Source: Carallia brachiata (lineage: Eukaryota; Streptophyta; Magnoliopsida; Malpighiales; Rhizophoraceae). Taken from it: DNA of 64,000 nucleotides. The notes under the pieces were generated by a model. The model saw only the letters and a list, made by a program, of their open reading frames with translations. It made no database searches and was not told the origin of the DNA. The stretch spans positions 620,001-684,000 of the forward strand of contig JADCRB010000018.1 in assembly GCA_021464245.1 (NCBI GenBank), read 5' to 3'. Each line of letters begins with the position of its first letter. The stretch's first letter is position 1. The position numbers were made by a program, and so were the translations under genes. Below are positions 1 to 12,830 of this stretch, piece by piece.

Positions 1-515
1 TGTATATATTATGAATTTAGGGATGTACAATTTCTCAGTATCATAGAAACAAACTGCACGAATTGTTAAAAACTAATGGTTCTTTGGCTACAAATGTTTT
101 TTCTGTCCTGCTGATATAAAAGGCTGATATGGCCAGATCCGCACCTCAAATTTGAACTAGCTAGTTCAAAACATAATTAAAAAAAAAAGTGAAATTTAAA
201 TGTCAGACAAGCTACTGTAGTGCTGAAAACAACCAGAGTTCTTTATGGAAGTGCGTGTAATTGGGAAGAAAAGAAGGGAAGCTGATTGGCAGTGTGGCTT
301 CCTTTCTGAATTGGGCGAGTGCAGAGCTGCTTCCGTGCCCTTTTAACTTTGCTTTCTTTGCTTCTACTCGTCTCCTGCTCAGATTCCAGTATTCTGCTTT
401 TCTTCTTTCCTGTCCTTTATTTTCTACCATGATATTACTGCTTTTTTTATTAAAAAAAAAGAGTGAGAGAATTGAAGGAAAAAAAAAAAAAAGAGAGAGA
501 GAGCAAAATAATATC

Positions 516-985
516 AAGATTGTCAGAACCGAATAGATTATTGAATTAAAAATATTAATAAATTAAAATTTAATTGGTTGAACTAGTCGAATTAATTTTT
601 AAACAGATATTTAATAATATATATACCTTTATAAAAGTAAATTAAAAATAATACTTATAAATAGTGATTAAGTATTAATTTTTTTAATTTTAAAGATTAA
701 ATTGAAAATTTTAATCAAATTTAGGGCTAGATTGAAATTTTTAATTCAATTTAGAGTTTAAATTGTAATTTAAATAATAATTGATGTGAAATTATAATTT
801 ATAAATTTTACAATTTCGTTGGGTCGATCTAATTTTTATCAATTTTCATCAATTTTAATCAATTTTTAATTGATTTTGACCAGTCCAAATCCATCTTCAA
901 AATTAGCATAAATTAAACTGGACCGTCGAATCATTGATTAAATTAGTTCAATTGATCGATCTGATCTGATTTTTTAAAAATTGGA
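516..985. repeat. hAT-like miniature element, copy 1
   Basis: This stretch aligns by eye with 37122-37544. Both begin with a TTGTCAGAA-type end, then share an AT-rich body, clearest between about 660-800 here and 37195-37345 there, with the common words AAAGATTAAATTGAAA and ACTTAAATTGTAATTT or close variants. The left edge is seen at CAAGATTGTCAGAACC. The right edge is not sharp here, and I could not find a target-site duplication for this copy. The family assignment rests on copy 2, whose ends are better preserved. Confidence 0.5.
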
Positions 986-1859
986 TGATACTTTAAAGAC
1001 TTATAAAAAAGAAAAAATTGCAGCGGGTGCGTTATAAAGTAGGACGAGTCACTTCACCGAATTACGAGAGAGGTACTAAATCTCATTCTGCTAAACAATT
1101 TTATAGAATTAGACGTATATTTAATTTTTTTTTTAATAATTTGACAAGAATTAAAATTTATAATTTTATATTATGAATAAAATTTTTTAACTATTAGATA
1201 ATGATAATTAGTGCTTCCCTGTGCTATCACTTAATTGGCACAATCTACCATTAGGAATTCATTAATATCGGGAAAGAACATTTAAATCTATAAATTTTAC
1301 TAACAATTCGAAGAAGAGCGTTAACAAGATCATTAACATTAGTAACTCACTATAACAAGTCCGTGAGTAGTCATGTTGTTTCCTGGTGACAGAAAACTGA
1401 AAGAGAAAAAAACTGTAATATATAACTCTATTTAAGAATAGCTCTTGCAATATTATGCTTTTTTTTTTCTTTTTTTGTTTCCCTTTGAGCAATGCCATGT
1501 CTCCCTTCCTATTCTTTCTTGCTTTATGTATTGGATTCCGAGATTAAAATGCAAAAAAAAAAAAGAAAATTACAACAAAGGACATATGCAATGGAAAGTA
1601 ATGGGACAACATTGGTCCCTCAAATATGAGCATGCAAAATTCCTATATTTACGTCTTTATTTCATTTGTTTCTCTTACACCATTGGTAGGGTCAAGAGAG
1701 ATGTACTAACCTCTTATGACATTTATGTTTCCCCATTTCCTTGGAGAATATTGTCCAAAAGCAAAACGACGCATAATAGGGATCAGAAACACAGCGCTGT
1801 CCTTCAGAACCGTTAATATGATTGAAATCCTAAAATGCATAAAAATTTCGGAAAAAACT

Positions 1860-2125
1860 TTTTGTCTAAGTAACAGTTTTGTAGCTGTTAATAATGGACA
1901 TAATAAATAAATTATACGACACGGTAGAAAAATTAAAAAGAGATCATATGACACGAATCGTATGTTAAAAAAAAAATTTTTTTAATGACTGATTACTTAT
2001 GTTGTATAATTTCTTTTGATATGTCATAAATTTTTTTTAATTCCTCTATTATGTCGTATAATTTGTCTATTATGTCGTATATAATAATTATGAAACAGCT
2101 ACTTAAGAGACAATTATGTAATAGC
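1860..2125. repeat. Foldback (inverted-repeat) sequence
   Basis: The left arm (about 1860-1965) contains GTAGCTGTT, then AAATTATACGACA, then AGAAAAATTAAAAA. The reverse complement of the right arm (about 1990-2125) contains the same words in the same order: GTAGCTGTT, AAATTATACGACATAATAGA and GAATTAAAAAAA. The arrangement is that of a small foldback or MITE-like element. I could not define the ends or a target-site duplication. Confidence 0.45.
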
Positions 2126-4621
2126 ATTCTAAAAATTTTTGTATCTACATATGGACGAGAGTAAAATCACTCGAGATTTCGTAGTCACCGGTTGTAGGTT
2201 CACTTTTTGCCGATTTGTTTCGGAAATATTACACCAATCTGGTTAAACAATAAAAAAATATTATATTATCAGCATGGTAACGATTAATTACATTTTATTA
2301 TTATTTTAATATATATTATTACAAGTACCTATAAAAATGTAAACATTCATAAAAGTAGTATTTGATCGATCACTCGCGTCCACGTAACGAAACATATTTG
2401 CCAATTATAGTGTTACCTTATCCTTTCAGGCAAGACTATGCAAGCGTGTATGGTGTGATATGCGATAGAGTTATAATTAATCTTTATCTATTTTCTATTT
2501 TCTAAAATTTAATATATTTTTTTACGTTTTAACAGTTCAAATTTTATATTTTAACTTTATAATTATTTTTGTGTATTATACGTAACTTTTCTCTTATCCT
2601 CAATAACTTGTATATGATCATGGGAATTAACTCAAAGGTCATCATAATACAAAATATGTATTTAAAGGAAGGAAAATAACTCTTTCCCCTTATTAGAGAA
2701 AAGCTTGGGACTTTTATGCTAGGCGTGGTCACAATCAGTTTCTTCTTTTAATGCCAAACGTGTATACCAAAAGCAAGAAAATGAAAAACGAAAGTGAAAT
2801 GAATAATTATTGAGACAATTGACATTATAACCATAGATGTTTTTTCTTTTTGTTAAGAATAATCGTACCTGTTAAATGGCTAGGAACTTGCACGAAATAA
2901 ATAAAAGAAAACGAATTTAATTTGAATGGACCTCAAAACTGCTCCTGTTGTTTACTTTCATTTTTTTTTTCATTCAAAGATTCACTTGTTCTTGAGCGAC
3001 TTAATTAGATAGGAATAGCTCTGTGCATTTTTATAAACCATGTATTTTTTTTCTTTATAAATCTCATGCTCACTTTTTTAAATTAGAACCCAATAATTTA
3101 AGTATAAAAATTTAAATTTTTAATCAGAAAGATATCTCTTGAAGTGTTTTTTAAAAAAATATTATATAGTTTTTCTCTTTATCTTCTCCGTTGAGTGGCC
3201 ATAAATGGTAACTTGGACGTGATTATTTACATGACGTGAGCCTAACCCCTTTTCTTTTAATGCTTTTCGACAGAGACACGTAAAGCAAAAAATAAATAAA
3301 TAAATAAATAACGTTCTTGTCAACTGTTGGCAAAAAAATAAAAAATAAAAACTTATCTGTTAACCAATTATTTACATTACAAAGCTACCGACGACCAATC
3401 GTAAAAATTTTTATCGTTGAACGAGGCTGGTTCGGTGAGTTGTTTAAATAATCATATAATTATGGATCGAGTAATTGAAGCGTAAGATAATTTTAAGATT
3501 TGGTGAGCGGTAATGTCAAAATAGAAAACATAAAAAAAACAACAACAACAAAAAAAAAGAGAGAGAGAGAGAGAACAACTTATTACATGGTTTCATATGG
3601 CTATTTTTTTTTTTTGTCTTCAATCGATGTCTTCAATTTTGTGACTATGAAATGACTTTAACTTCCTAGGCCCAATGAAGCCAAAAAATGAGAATCTTTG
3701 GTATCCAGTCATGGGCCGTTACCCATCTCGTTCTTGCCCGGCCCACGGCTAAAGTGTATGAAAGAGCTCACTCAGGAATGGGGAAGGGATCAATGCTTTC
3801 CAATGAACACAGAATGAGAAAATACTAAATTTAATTCAGTTAGTTAAATATATATATCTTCAATTTTTAATTTTGAGATTCGAACTTCAGACTTGACGCT
3901 TACTTTCTCCTTCCCCTTATTGCTAGGTTATGAGTACTAATAAATAAAATAAAATAAAAAGAAAAAAAAAACACAAAATAAGAACTTAATCGAATTATGC
4001 GAAATCACTAATTAGGCAACGTGGAATTGCATCTGCAGTATTAGTCTCAATGAAGTGATATGCTCTACGAAGTTCACCGGGAGGCTTTGCGAGAAGCTGG
4101 GGCTTAGATCTACGCAAGGATGGCTTCAATCCAATGTGCTCAGCTTCTTCGAAGCATAACAACGGATGATCAATATACAGGTACTTCATTAGCGGCCTCG
4201 ATAAATTAGTGGACGGCACTGGCTCTTTCAATGAACCTCTCCTCAGTCATCAGGGCATAAATTGTAGGAATCGAATAGTTGATCGAGAAAAACAAATAAA
4301 GGTTTTGAACATGTAACATTGTGTTGCACAGGTCTCGTGCTGAAGCAAGAGCATTAGATCATCAAAATTTCTCCTGCTCATTGCTAAAGCATATTTATTT
4401 CTAATAGTTAATAGCCCTTTTTTATGAAAACCACCAGAAAATGGTGCATAATTAAGCTTCGTTCAAAATTTCAATTCTACTGATGAAATTTCTGGTTCTC
4501 TAAACAAAAAACTACAAGCTTCCCACCAAGTTAATGTATTGCATCTGCAAAAAGAGAAACAGAATATCTGAAAGAAACATGCTTCATCTCCCCATTTTAG
4601 ATATCTCTAGTGCAGCATCAC

Positions 4622-6456
4622 CTAGATATGGTTACGAGATCGACGGAACCTTCTTGATCTTTCCATCGAGTCCACTTTTTGAAGCCTAATCTGCTCCCTG
4701 AACTTCGCTATGAATTCTCCAGCCTTCTTATCAACTTCATTAAGGTCATCTCCGGCATGGCAGCCGGTGTCAATCACAGCATCTTCATTTGAGCTATCAG
4801 CTTCACTCTCTGAAACCACAGCAACATTTTCAGGAGCCTCTTTCCTTTCTTTGTTGTACTTTTCCAACGTCGGCTTCCGAAGGTGAGGCTTATTGGTGCC
4901 AATTGACATTTTATCAGGCCTTCTGATTTCACTTTTTCCAGCCTTTGCTTCATCAAATTGTTCTCCAATCGGGTCTTCCACATGATTTTTACTCCCACCT
5001 CCTTCTCTTTTGGCTCCTGAAGTGTATCCACTAGCCCTAATTGTTCTGACAGATTTTCCCATTGATGAACCTTTGACTGGTGCTGTAGGTTTCTTATCCA
5101 ATTTCAAGGAACCCCGCCTTTTGATGCTACTCGATGAAACATCTCTCACATTCCCACCCAAATTCTTTAAATCACTTCCCCAGTTTTGCTGCAAATCCTT
5201 CTGGAACAAAGAGCCACTACTATATCTCCTCAAGTGAAAAGCATTCAGCCGACCACTGCTGTTCATTGTTGTTTGTGGCGACTGAGAAACAGGAGGATAA
5301 GACGCTCTATAACTCGTGTTTTTCCCTAATTCTTCTGCTTCTGAATTTGGTAATTCAGAAGCAATAGAGTGTGAGGGATAGATCCTAGCTGGCAAACACG
5401 TTGCCGAACTAGACTGGGACGATAATGATGTTGTTGATCTCAAGGAATGAGACTTGACAGAGTCAAATTGGGTCTCATCAACTGAGATAAGCCTCAAATG
5501 TGAAATGCCATTAGCAACAGAACCTACTTTCTCCCTCATTTCCATATTTACAGATGTTGAACGCCACGGAACGGTGTCATTAAACCTCTCCTCTAAATTT
5601 ATAGGACCCATATCACCAAACTTTGCCTCGTCTGTGCTTTTCTCAGAACTACTAGAATTAGACAAACCCTTCAAGCTTGAATTAGACCCAGTTTCATTAC
5701 TCAACTGAGGACTATCCTGGTTACTAACCCTCGAATTTAAACTCCTAACAGGCAACCCCAATAATGACTTGTGACCAATTACACGTCCATTTTCACCATA
5801 TTCATCAACCAGACAATTCGGTTAGACACCACAGCAGTGGAATCACCCCAAAAAGAATACTGGAAATTCCAAGCTCCAATCAGGTGGTTGTCGTCATGTT
5901 CAAATGAAGCTTGCAAGCCATTTTCAGAATACAACAACCTACTTTTCCTCTGTTCACCGACAAGAGAGCCATCATGGCCAACACTGACCACCATAGGCTG
6001 ATCACCTCCATCTCCATAATACAAAGAATTCCAAGACTGATAGACATTTTTATCATAAGAACCACACGAACTGTCAAACCTATCTTCAAAAATGGGCGAG
6101 ACATGAAAAATTCTAGACACATAAGAAGACAGTGACTCGTCAAGAACAGTGGAGTGGGTTTCAAGATGCATATCAAAATTGGTTCTTTTTGTTCTTCTGC
6201 CACTAAACAAACCATAGCAGACGGCAACCCCAATGAACAGCAAGTGAACAAGCTCCCAGAATTTGGTGAACAGGGGGGTCTGGTTAATCAAGTTTGGAGC
6301 TTGCGATGGGAAAAGTGGAATGGCAACGAGAAAGATCAAGAAAATGAGAGACTTACCGAGTGTAGGGGAGCAGGAGCTGTTCTTGCAAGTGGGTTTCGAA
6401 TGAGTGGTGGAGTGGAGCTCTTGGCGAGGAAAACGGGGTGAGATTGAATCCGCCAT
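4622..6456 (-). CDS. DUF761-domain membrane protein, frame broken once
   Basis: Single-exon gene read in two overlapping frames: 6456 down to a stop at 5779, and a second open frame ending at 4622. With one base restored, the product would be about 611 residues. The N-terminus has two hydrophobic stretches (LGKSLIFLIFLVAIPLF, then LVHLLFIGVAVCYGLF), suggesting membrane anchoring. The middle is long and serine-rich. The C-terminus EVDKKAGEFIAKFREQIRLQ is the DUF761 motif, found at the end of many plant proteins of unknown function. After the break, the second frame opens with LVDEYGENGRVIGHKSLLGL and then PVRSL, a stretch that in relatives runs on from the N-terminal part. The slip lies at 5782-5821 and fits one missing base. 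Either the assembly lost a base or this allele is broken. The molecular function is unknown. Confidence 0.8.
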
Positions 6457-8323
6457 TGATGAAAGAGATGATGGTTTTGCTTCTGTGACTAATAATACTT
6501 AGTTTTAAGTATTTACATTTATTGATTTATTTATATAAGTATAGAATCTATTAATATTAGGTGTGAGGGTTGGGTTGAGTTTAGTGGAGGATGGAAGGAA
6601 GGTAGACTTTGAAGGCAAGTTTAATCGATGAGGAAATTTGGGAGAGGAAAGTTTTGTGTTGTGAGGAGGAAGGAACACCAATTCAAAAAGTGTCATTATT
6701 ATGACCGTTGCACTCAATGACGAAACTGTCCCCCCCACCGTTTTTTTTGTCCGGTTTAGGACATGGCCTAGGACAGTAGGGTTTTTTTTTTTTGTTTTTT
6801 CTTTTAATTTGGAAAATAGTGGAAGTGATATTTCACATATTTGTCAAAAAAAAAAAAAAAAAAGTTTAGTACTGCAGAGTAAGTTGGACCTTTGAATCAC
6901 TTACCAATCACACATTAATTTTTAAGAACTTTGACGTACATTTAGTTATAAATTCAAATTCATTATCTAATGATATAAATGAAATTTTTTAATAATTAGA
7001 TAAATTTTACTTTTCATTTTATTTATCAAAATGAGAGAGCGAATATGCTATTTCAACAGTTTTATTAAAAGGTATTTTATCCACTTGTCATAAAAGGTAC
7101 CAAATTATCATAAGTAAACTCTTAGCCTAAATTAAATATGCAGGCCTAAATTTAATTTAATAGAGAACTTCTGCTATCAAAGATATTACACTTAACAACA
7201 CTTAAATTAAAAAACAACACTCAAATTTAAAATTTTTCACCTAAATCTAAAATACCTTAACTAATTAGACTACACCATCAGTGATTTTATCTTTCATGTT
7301 TCCTTTGTGTGAGAAAAAAGAAAAAAGCTCCATGATTCGCATGCATTTAACAATTTTTTCTTAGAAAATCCTCGTGGAGGGACTAGCATACAATTGAGGA
7401 GAGGGAGAGGACATTATGATAATCGTTACATCATGTCTATTAACTACAATATCCGTAACTAATAGTCATGCAGTAACGACATTTAGGTAATTAGTTAATA
7501 GTCACCATTTTCGTCTTCGTACAATTAGTTATGACCAACAGAGATTTCTTAGAAATTACATTGATGCACCTAAATCATTCTACTTACTTGCATGAGTGAG
7601 GAATTCACAATAATTTTTCAATTTGGCAATATATATATATTGTCTTACGTTTATTTTTATATATACTTATATGATAACCAATGCGGCATGTGGGGACAAT
7701 TGCCCCACTCTAGATTTGTCCTTGTTTGTATGTCATGTCCGTTCTTAGTTGATCAGTTGTATAGTTTTGTTACACAATGACAGTGAACTATAGCATTGCA
7801 AGAGTACTTCCTGTACATAACACTATTGAAGTGAAAGAAAGGGAAAAAGGTTGTTTAAGATAAGGGTTTAACAAGCAAAAAGAGACAACTTACAGAAAAA
7901 AAATGTAAGCATTTTCTTAGATTTATATCTTACATGGTACATACTAAACAAGTAGAAATACAATATATAAATTCAATGATAAAATGATAGATAAAACATG
8001 ATGCTAATATTTCTTTTTTTTCTTTTGTTTTTTTCGTCTTTTGATGCTAATATTTTTAATTGATGCTAATATTTTTATTTTTTATTTTTTATTTTTTTAT
8101 GCTAATATTTTTATAATGTAACAACATCAACAAGAAAAAGAAGAATGATAAAATCCTTCGTAAACGTGGGCCCAACCGAGGGCCTCGATGGCTCAGATAT
8201 TACATTGGGCTTAAGAAACTGAAGCCGATCACATGATCGAGGCCCATTTGGACAGGGACTCTTCCATTTGATAAACCCCGACATTTTACCTAAGACGAAG
8301 ACCCTGCAAAAATTGGGACAGCC
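6457..8323. other. Intergenic region between divergent genes
   Basis: This holds the upstream regions of the minus-strand DUF761 gene and the plus-strand gene at 8324. It contains poly-T and poly-A runs (around 6780-6800 and 6846-6864) and repeated short words (GATGCTAATATTT occurs three times near 7999-8110). I see no coding region in it. Confidence 0.55.
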
Positions 8324-9372
8324 ATGAGAAGAGCTCTTGTAAGAAGCTTCTCGCTTCTGTCTCTTCCCAAATGCAACGACAAAATGGCTCCACTAGCCAA
8401 CTCGGCTCGTTCTGTACTCAGGTCGTACTCGTCGTCCGATTCAAATGGTTCGCCCGGCGAACCGAACACTGCCCACCCACCGACTCAAAACCCGGATGTC
8501 ATCGTCGATGATAATGATGATTGCGTGAGCAGTGAAGGTGGGTAGGTTAAAATCTGAATAAAGTTTCCTATTTTTCATCATTTGCATAGAGCTCTATGGT
8601 TTCTGTTTGGCTTCCGGGAAAGCGGAGGAAAAACATAAGCTTTCACTCTTTGTGTAGCTTTCGGCTTTTCATTTTTTTCTCGAGAAAATAAACTTGGTGT
8701 TTTGGGATTTCAGATGTGTTGGGGTTGAGGTTTTTTTGAAGTTAATATGTGAAAAAAGATTAGAACATTTGGAAAAATATACATGGAGCATTGTTTACTT
8801 GTAAAGTTGTAACCTTTACGCTATTGTCACTTGTAAATACCCACCCCCCCCTAACAAAGAGATTAAATTAATAAAAGGCTTAAAAGCAAAGCGGCTGGTC
8901 CATAGTTTTTCATGGTTGAAATTTGGTAGACTGGGTGTCAATGTTTGCAGTTCAATTGCTTTGGATGAAGGGTGCTCATTTTGCTTGTGTGTGTATTATT
9001 ATGATGCGTTCTTCTAGTTGTTGTGGGACTGAATGCCTGAATTCTCTTGTCTGAGACTATGGCTTTACGTCTCCATGATTTTACTTAATTGAAGTGTTGG
9101 ATTAAATGGTTGTAGGACTAAAACGGAAGATAGAGGAATTTTATGAGGGTGATGAGGAGGCACTGCCATCGATCTTTGAGAGCATATTGAAGAGGAAGCT
9201 AGCAGGGATCAGTGATGATGAGTTGATGGAAGGGCTAAATTTGCCCGTGAATCACATCGAAGATGCAGAATCTGATTCTGAATTGGATGAGGTGTTTGAT
9301 TCTGATGAGGAAATTGATGATGATGATGATGATGAGTTGTATGAGACCAATGAGGAGAATGGCAAAGGATGA
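8324..9372 (+). CDS. Conserved plant protein, probably organelle-targeted, acidic C-terminus
   Basis: Two exons, 8324-8537 and 9116-9372, joined at GAAG|GTGGGT and TTGTAG|GACTAA. The junction codon becomes Gly and the product is 156 residues. The start MRRALVRSFSLLSLPK is basic, hydroxylated and lacks acidic residues, as in mitochondrial presequences. The second exon carries LKRKIEEFYEGDEEALPSIF, then ILKRKLAGISDDELMEGL, and ends in a run of Asp and Glu (EEIDDDDDDELYE). I recognise the KRKIEE...LPSIFE.ILKRKL pattern as conserved among plant proteins, but I cannot attach a function to it. A role in the mitochondrial translation machinery is possible but is inference only. The intron is 578 bp. 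Confidence 0.75.
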
Positions 9373-10006
9373 CTGTTTTGCTTGTCCACGTGACATTATT
9401 AGTTACTATGACATAGGAAGGTAGCTGAAGATCAAATGTTGTGGGATTATGCGTACTCATCAGTTTTGTTATAGTTCATGAAAGTAATTTACACAGCATC
9501 TTTTGTTCACTGTTTGCCCGTTGCGGGTGCCGCCCATGAACCCTGTTGCTATTAGATTTTGTATTAAGTTCTAAGAACAGGGAGAACTCCACCAATCCCT
9601 CTCCATAGATGTTTGAAGCAGGCACACCTACTAGTATTTGATTCATAGCTAGCACAATTTGCAGTTATTTGATATCTATAGTTAGCAAGTATCCCTTGTA
9701 CTTGGAATTTTACCTTATGAGCTTGTAGTCAAATGACCAGTAGAAGAACAAGAAGAGGCAAAAAGATTCCAAAACTATTTTTGTGCTTGTTAATATAAGC
9801 TGATGTAGAATTAGAGGCATGGCTTCCTAATTATGTACTTTGACCGAAGCTATAGGGCAAATTCATTCGGAGCTTCATGGTATAATTGAATGAATTGACA
9901 TACGTGCTCTTAATTTACCATTTGATCGTATGATAACAAGTTTCTTCTGTACAAATGAACTTTGCAGCTTTTGACATCCATAGACTTATGTACAAGAAAA
10001 GCAGAT
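9373..10006. other. Short intergenic region between convergent genes
   Basis: This contains the 3' untranslated sequence of the gene ending at 9372 and that of the minus-strand reticulon gene ending at 10007. I see nothing else in it. Confidence 0.6.
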
Positions 10007-11471
10007 TCATCTGCTTTTTTTCTCTTTCACTGGCCCTCTCGGTATTTTGTTAATAACCTTGGAATCGAATTTTCGATATGTTTTCTTCGCCTCCTGGCTC
10101 AATATGCCAGAATAGTAGTCCACCTCTGCCTCGTATCGATCGTATAAAAATGGCAGTGTTTGCAGACAAAGATAACCTTCATGTCCAAGCAACAGAAGAG
10201 AGGATCAATATGAAGACAAGCTAAAAAATTTCTGAAAAATGGATAAGGGAACTGAACTTGTTTACCGGTATAGAGGAAATTTAATGTGGTGAAGTAGTCT
10301 CCAATCACGGATAGTATGTAAAGACCAAGTATTGCCTGATAGCCATACCATGGAGAAAATAAGCATGCTAGTTGATGGAAATTTGGCTTTCATTTGTAGG
10401 GGAAGCATGAAATATTTATGTTTAGTAAGAATACCAAGAAGAAAAGTGCCGGTTCTCTTCCACATGCAATGTTAAGGAGCTTTGCCAAAGTCCGGTTGAA
10501 CCTTGAGTGGAACGTTGAAGCGAGCTGCCGGAATGTTTGTTCATGTAAAATACTTTCAGGTATCATCGGAGGAGTCCTGAAAACAGCTTGATTAGAAATC
10601 ATATTTTCTAGTTCTTTATTTTGTTGACGGAAATGGAAAATAGAACTCAAATTTCCAATAATTATGAATATATAATCATCGAATGCAATTAAGTAAGATG
10701 GTTAGCTGTGTTTTGGCAGAGGGCTGCAGAGAGTACCAGTTGAAAAATTGTGCTCCATTGCACCATATGAAGACAATAAGCATCAAGGTGATGGAGAGGT
10801 GACAGAAGAGGGTCACAAGGTTGTATTCCGCAACCTCAAAGAGAAGCCATATTGCCGTCATTCCGATCAAAAGAGCTGCTGATATCCTTCTGTCCCTCCA
10901 TAACAGCACATCAGCAACTGCAAATTGCAAGATTGAATTGGTTAGGATGGCACTCTATAACTAGGTGGGGACAATTGGATAAGAACTGTCATTTGGTGTC
11001 CATATTCAGGAGAATTTGATCTCAATTATAATAAAAATTTTATTAGCGACAGTTACTTAACCTTCTTTTTATAATTACTCTATTGATTGACTATAAAAAA
11101 GTTGCAAGTCAAATATATTATAAATTTGTCATTGAGAAGTGTTAATGTGTTAATTATTTATTGGAAATTATAAAAAAGAAAGTAAAAAGTGATTATTAAT
11201 AACAAATTTTTTGGCATAAAAAGCTCAGGAAAATCAAAATTTTCAGCCCATGATTTTGAAAACATTAGTAACTACAAAAGAAGTGGCAAACCAACTTAAC
11301 TTAATTAACTACAACTACATTTCCCAAGGCAAAGAGTTATGGAAGAAATTGAGAATGAAACTGGTAGGTACCTTTTCCTCCTCCCAGAACAGCATGCATT
11401 GGTCTCTGCCGGCCGAACAGCTTTGCGGGCCGCCTCGTTTCGTGGTCGGAATCGGATGAATAAACTGGCAT
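10007..11471 (-). CDS. Reticulon-like protein B family (RTNLB)
   Basis: Five exons on the minus strand: 11372-11471, 10737-10917, 10435-10576, 10266-10335 and 10007-10176. All junctions are GT-AG and all phases agree, giving 220 residues. The protein starts MPVYSSDSD, followed by LFGRQRPMHAVLGGGK and then VADVLLWRDRRISAALLIG, the standard entry to a plant reticulon homology domain. Two long hydrophobic hairpins follow (about residues 46-85 and 140-180), separated by a polar loop (TPPMIPESILHEQTF). The C-terminus ends in KEKKSR, a lysine-rich ER-retention-type tail. Reticulons insert as hairpins in the tubular ER membrane and promote curvature. The short N-terminal region before the domain (about 33 residues) places this among the small RTNLB proteins. 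I do not assign a subgroup number. The gene appears intact. Confidence 0.93.
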
Positions 11472-12830
11472 GGTGACAAGACTGGAAAATAAGCAATATT
11501 TCCTTCCGATTCTTTATTCAGGAAATTCAATGTTCGCTGATAAAATTTGCACCAACTCATTGTGTGCTTATGCAGAGATATAAAGAGCAAGTGGGGGGTT
11601 CCAAGCTTTGTGATAAAGTAAACAAAAAAGAAAGAAAAGAATGGCTTGGGACTTGGCCTTGCAGGTTACTTTGCATGGCCGCTTCTACATAAGTAAAGAT
11701 AGCGCATCGAAGCTATGGAATCTACAAGCTATGTAAGTCAGTGAAGTTACACCAAAACTGTGGAATATGTTAGAACAAGAACATTGTTTTCTTTTTCTTT
11801 TTCCTTTTTTTTTTTTTCCATTTTTGTAATACCAGAATGTAGTTGTACAATTAACTTCCATGCACATTTTGAACACCTTTGATCGAGTTAAGAAATTACC
11901 CCTTAATAATCTAACTTAAGAATTAAAAGAATGTCTATTTATTAATATGATTAATTAAAAGAATGTCTATTTGTCAATATGATTAATTAACTTTTGAGGT
12001 TGTTGAATTGCATCTTTCGTGAGCAAAGCAATTAAGAAAATTCCAATAAGTTCAAGGTCAAATATCGTGTACTTATAACAGAAATTAGCAACAACATAGT
12101 GTTGGCTGGCTAAAGTTTGTTCTGAAACACTTGAAAATTGATATTGCTTATGTTTGAAATCCCTAAGAATATTTCTCACTTGAGAGCCACCTGCTGGTAA
12201 GGAAAGAAAGAGCAAATACAATAAAAAGAACCTGAATACAATTTTTCTTTCTTTGAGCTAATACTTATACGGAAGTGCACCATTGAGAGGTGCACCATTG
12301 GGCGGTGCATCGAGGTAATAAAATAATATTTTTTATATAAATTGAAATTGAGATGTAAATAAATATTTTTTTATAATAAAAAATATAAATATTGTATAAA
12401 ATTCATTAAAAAATCTTTTTAAATTTTTTTTCTTTCATAAAAATCAAAAAAAGAATATTATTATATTATATATATATCTCTCTGTTTACACATTCTGTGT
12501 CCCTATTATTTCCCTTTTTTTTTTTAATTTTAATTCTTAAGTTGAAAACCTGAATGCACTAAAAACAACCTGAAAGACAGAGAACCCAGACACTCGGGGA
12601 GCCATGGGGAAAAGACAAACACAAAGGGAAGCAAACGAAGTTTTAAAAATGTCGGACACTTGCAATTAAAAAAACAGCCCGTTTTGTCTTTTTCACCAGG
12701 TCAAACTACACTAGCAACAATATCAATCAGCAATGGCAGCTCCTGGCATTTCTCTCTCAAAAACCAACCAAAATCTCCGAGAAAACCCATCAGATCTACT
12801 GCCAGAAAGCCCAAAACCCCAAATCAGCAA
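11472..12830. other. Shared upstream region of two divergent genes
   Basis: This lies between the reticulon gene (minus) and the epimerase gene (plus). It contains direct copies of a 20-odd-base phrase around ATTAAAAGAATGTCTATTT near 11925-11975, a dispersed AT-rich repeat near 12265-12440 that includes two GTGCACCATTG phrases, and the 5' leader of the epimerase gene with an out-of-frame ATG at 12733. An 84-codon minus-strand frame at 11967-12221 is not recognisable. Confidence 0.5.
12265..12440. repeat. Dispersed AT-rich repeat, member A
   Basis: This shares ordered words with three other places in the window (50040-50230, 56395-56605 in reverse, 61100-61310): GTGCACC or a variant near one end, a GATGT/ATGTTA..TT word, then TATAAAATT followed by A/T-rich sequence with TCTTT. 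The similarity is seen by eye only and the borders are approximate. Confidence 0.35.

Larger units (their letters stand above)
1..4621. other. AT-rich intergenic region
   Basis: No supported gene. The stretch holds low-complexity AT sequence, poly-A and poly-purine runs (for example around 450-505 and 3555-3575), an (AATA)n run near 3291-3312, a hAT-like miniature element (about 516-985) and a foldback sequence (about 1860-2125), both listed separately. A short open frame at 3995-4231 on the minus strand has slightly gene-like composition, but I recognise no family in it. Confidence 0.6.

Noticed and set aside
3995..4231. 78-codon minus-strand frame with balanced composition
   Set aside because: No recognisable family, no clear splice partner and no supporting ATG context. 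Kept only as a possible fragment.
5010..6441. Several plus-strand frames over the DUF761 gene
   Set aside because: Antisense shadows of the minus-strand coding sequence.
11967..12221. 84-codon minus-strand frame upstream of the reticulon gene
   Set aside because: Hydrophobic but unrecognised, and the reticulon gene already has a complete first exon at 11372-11471.
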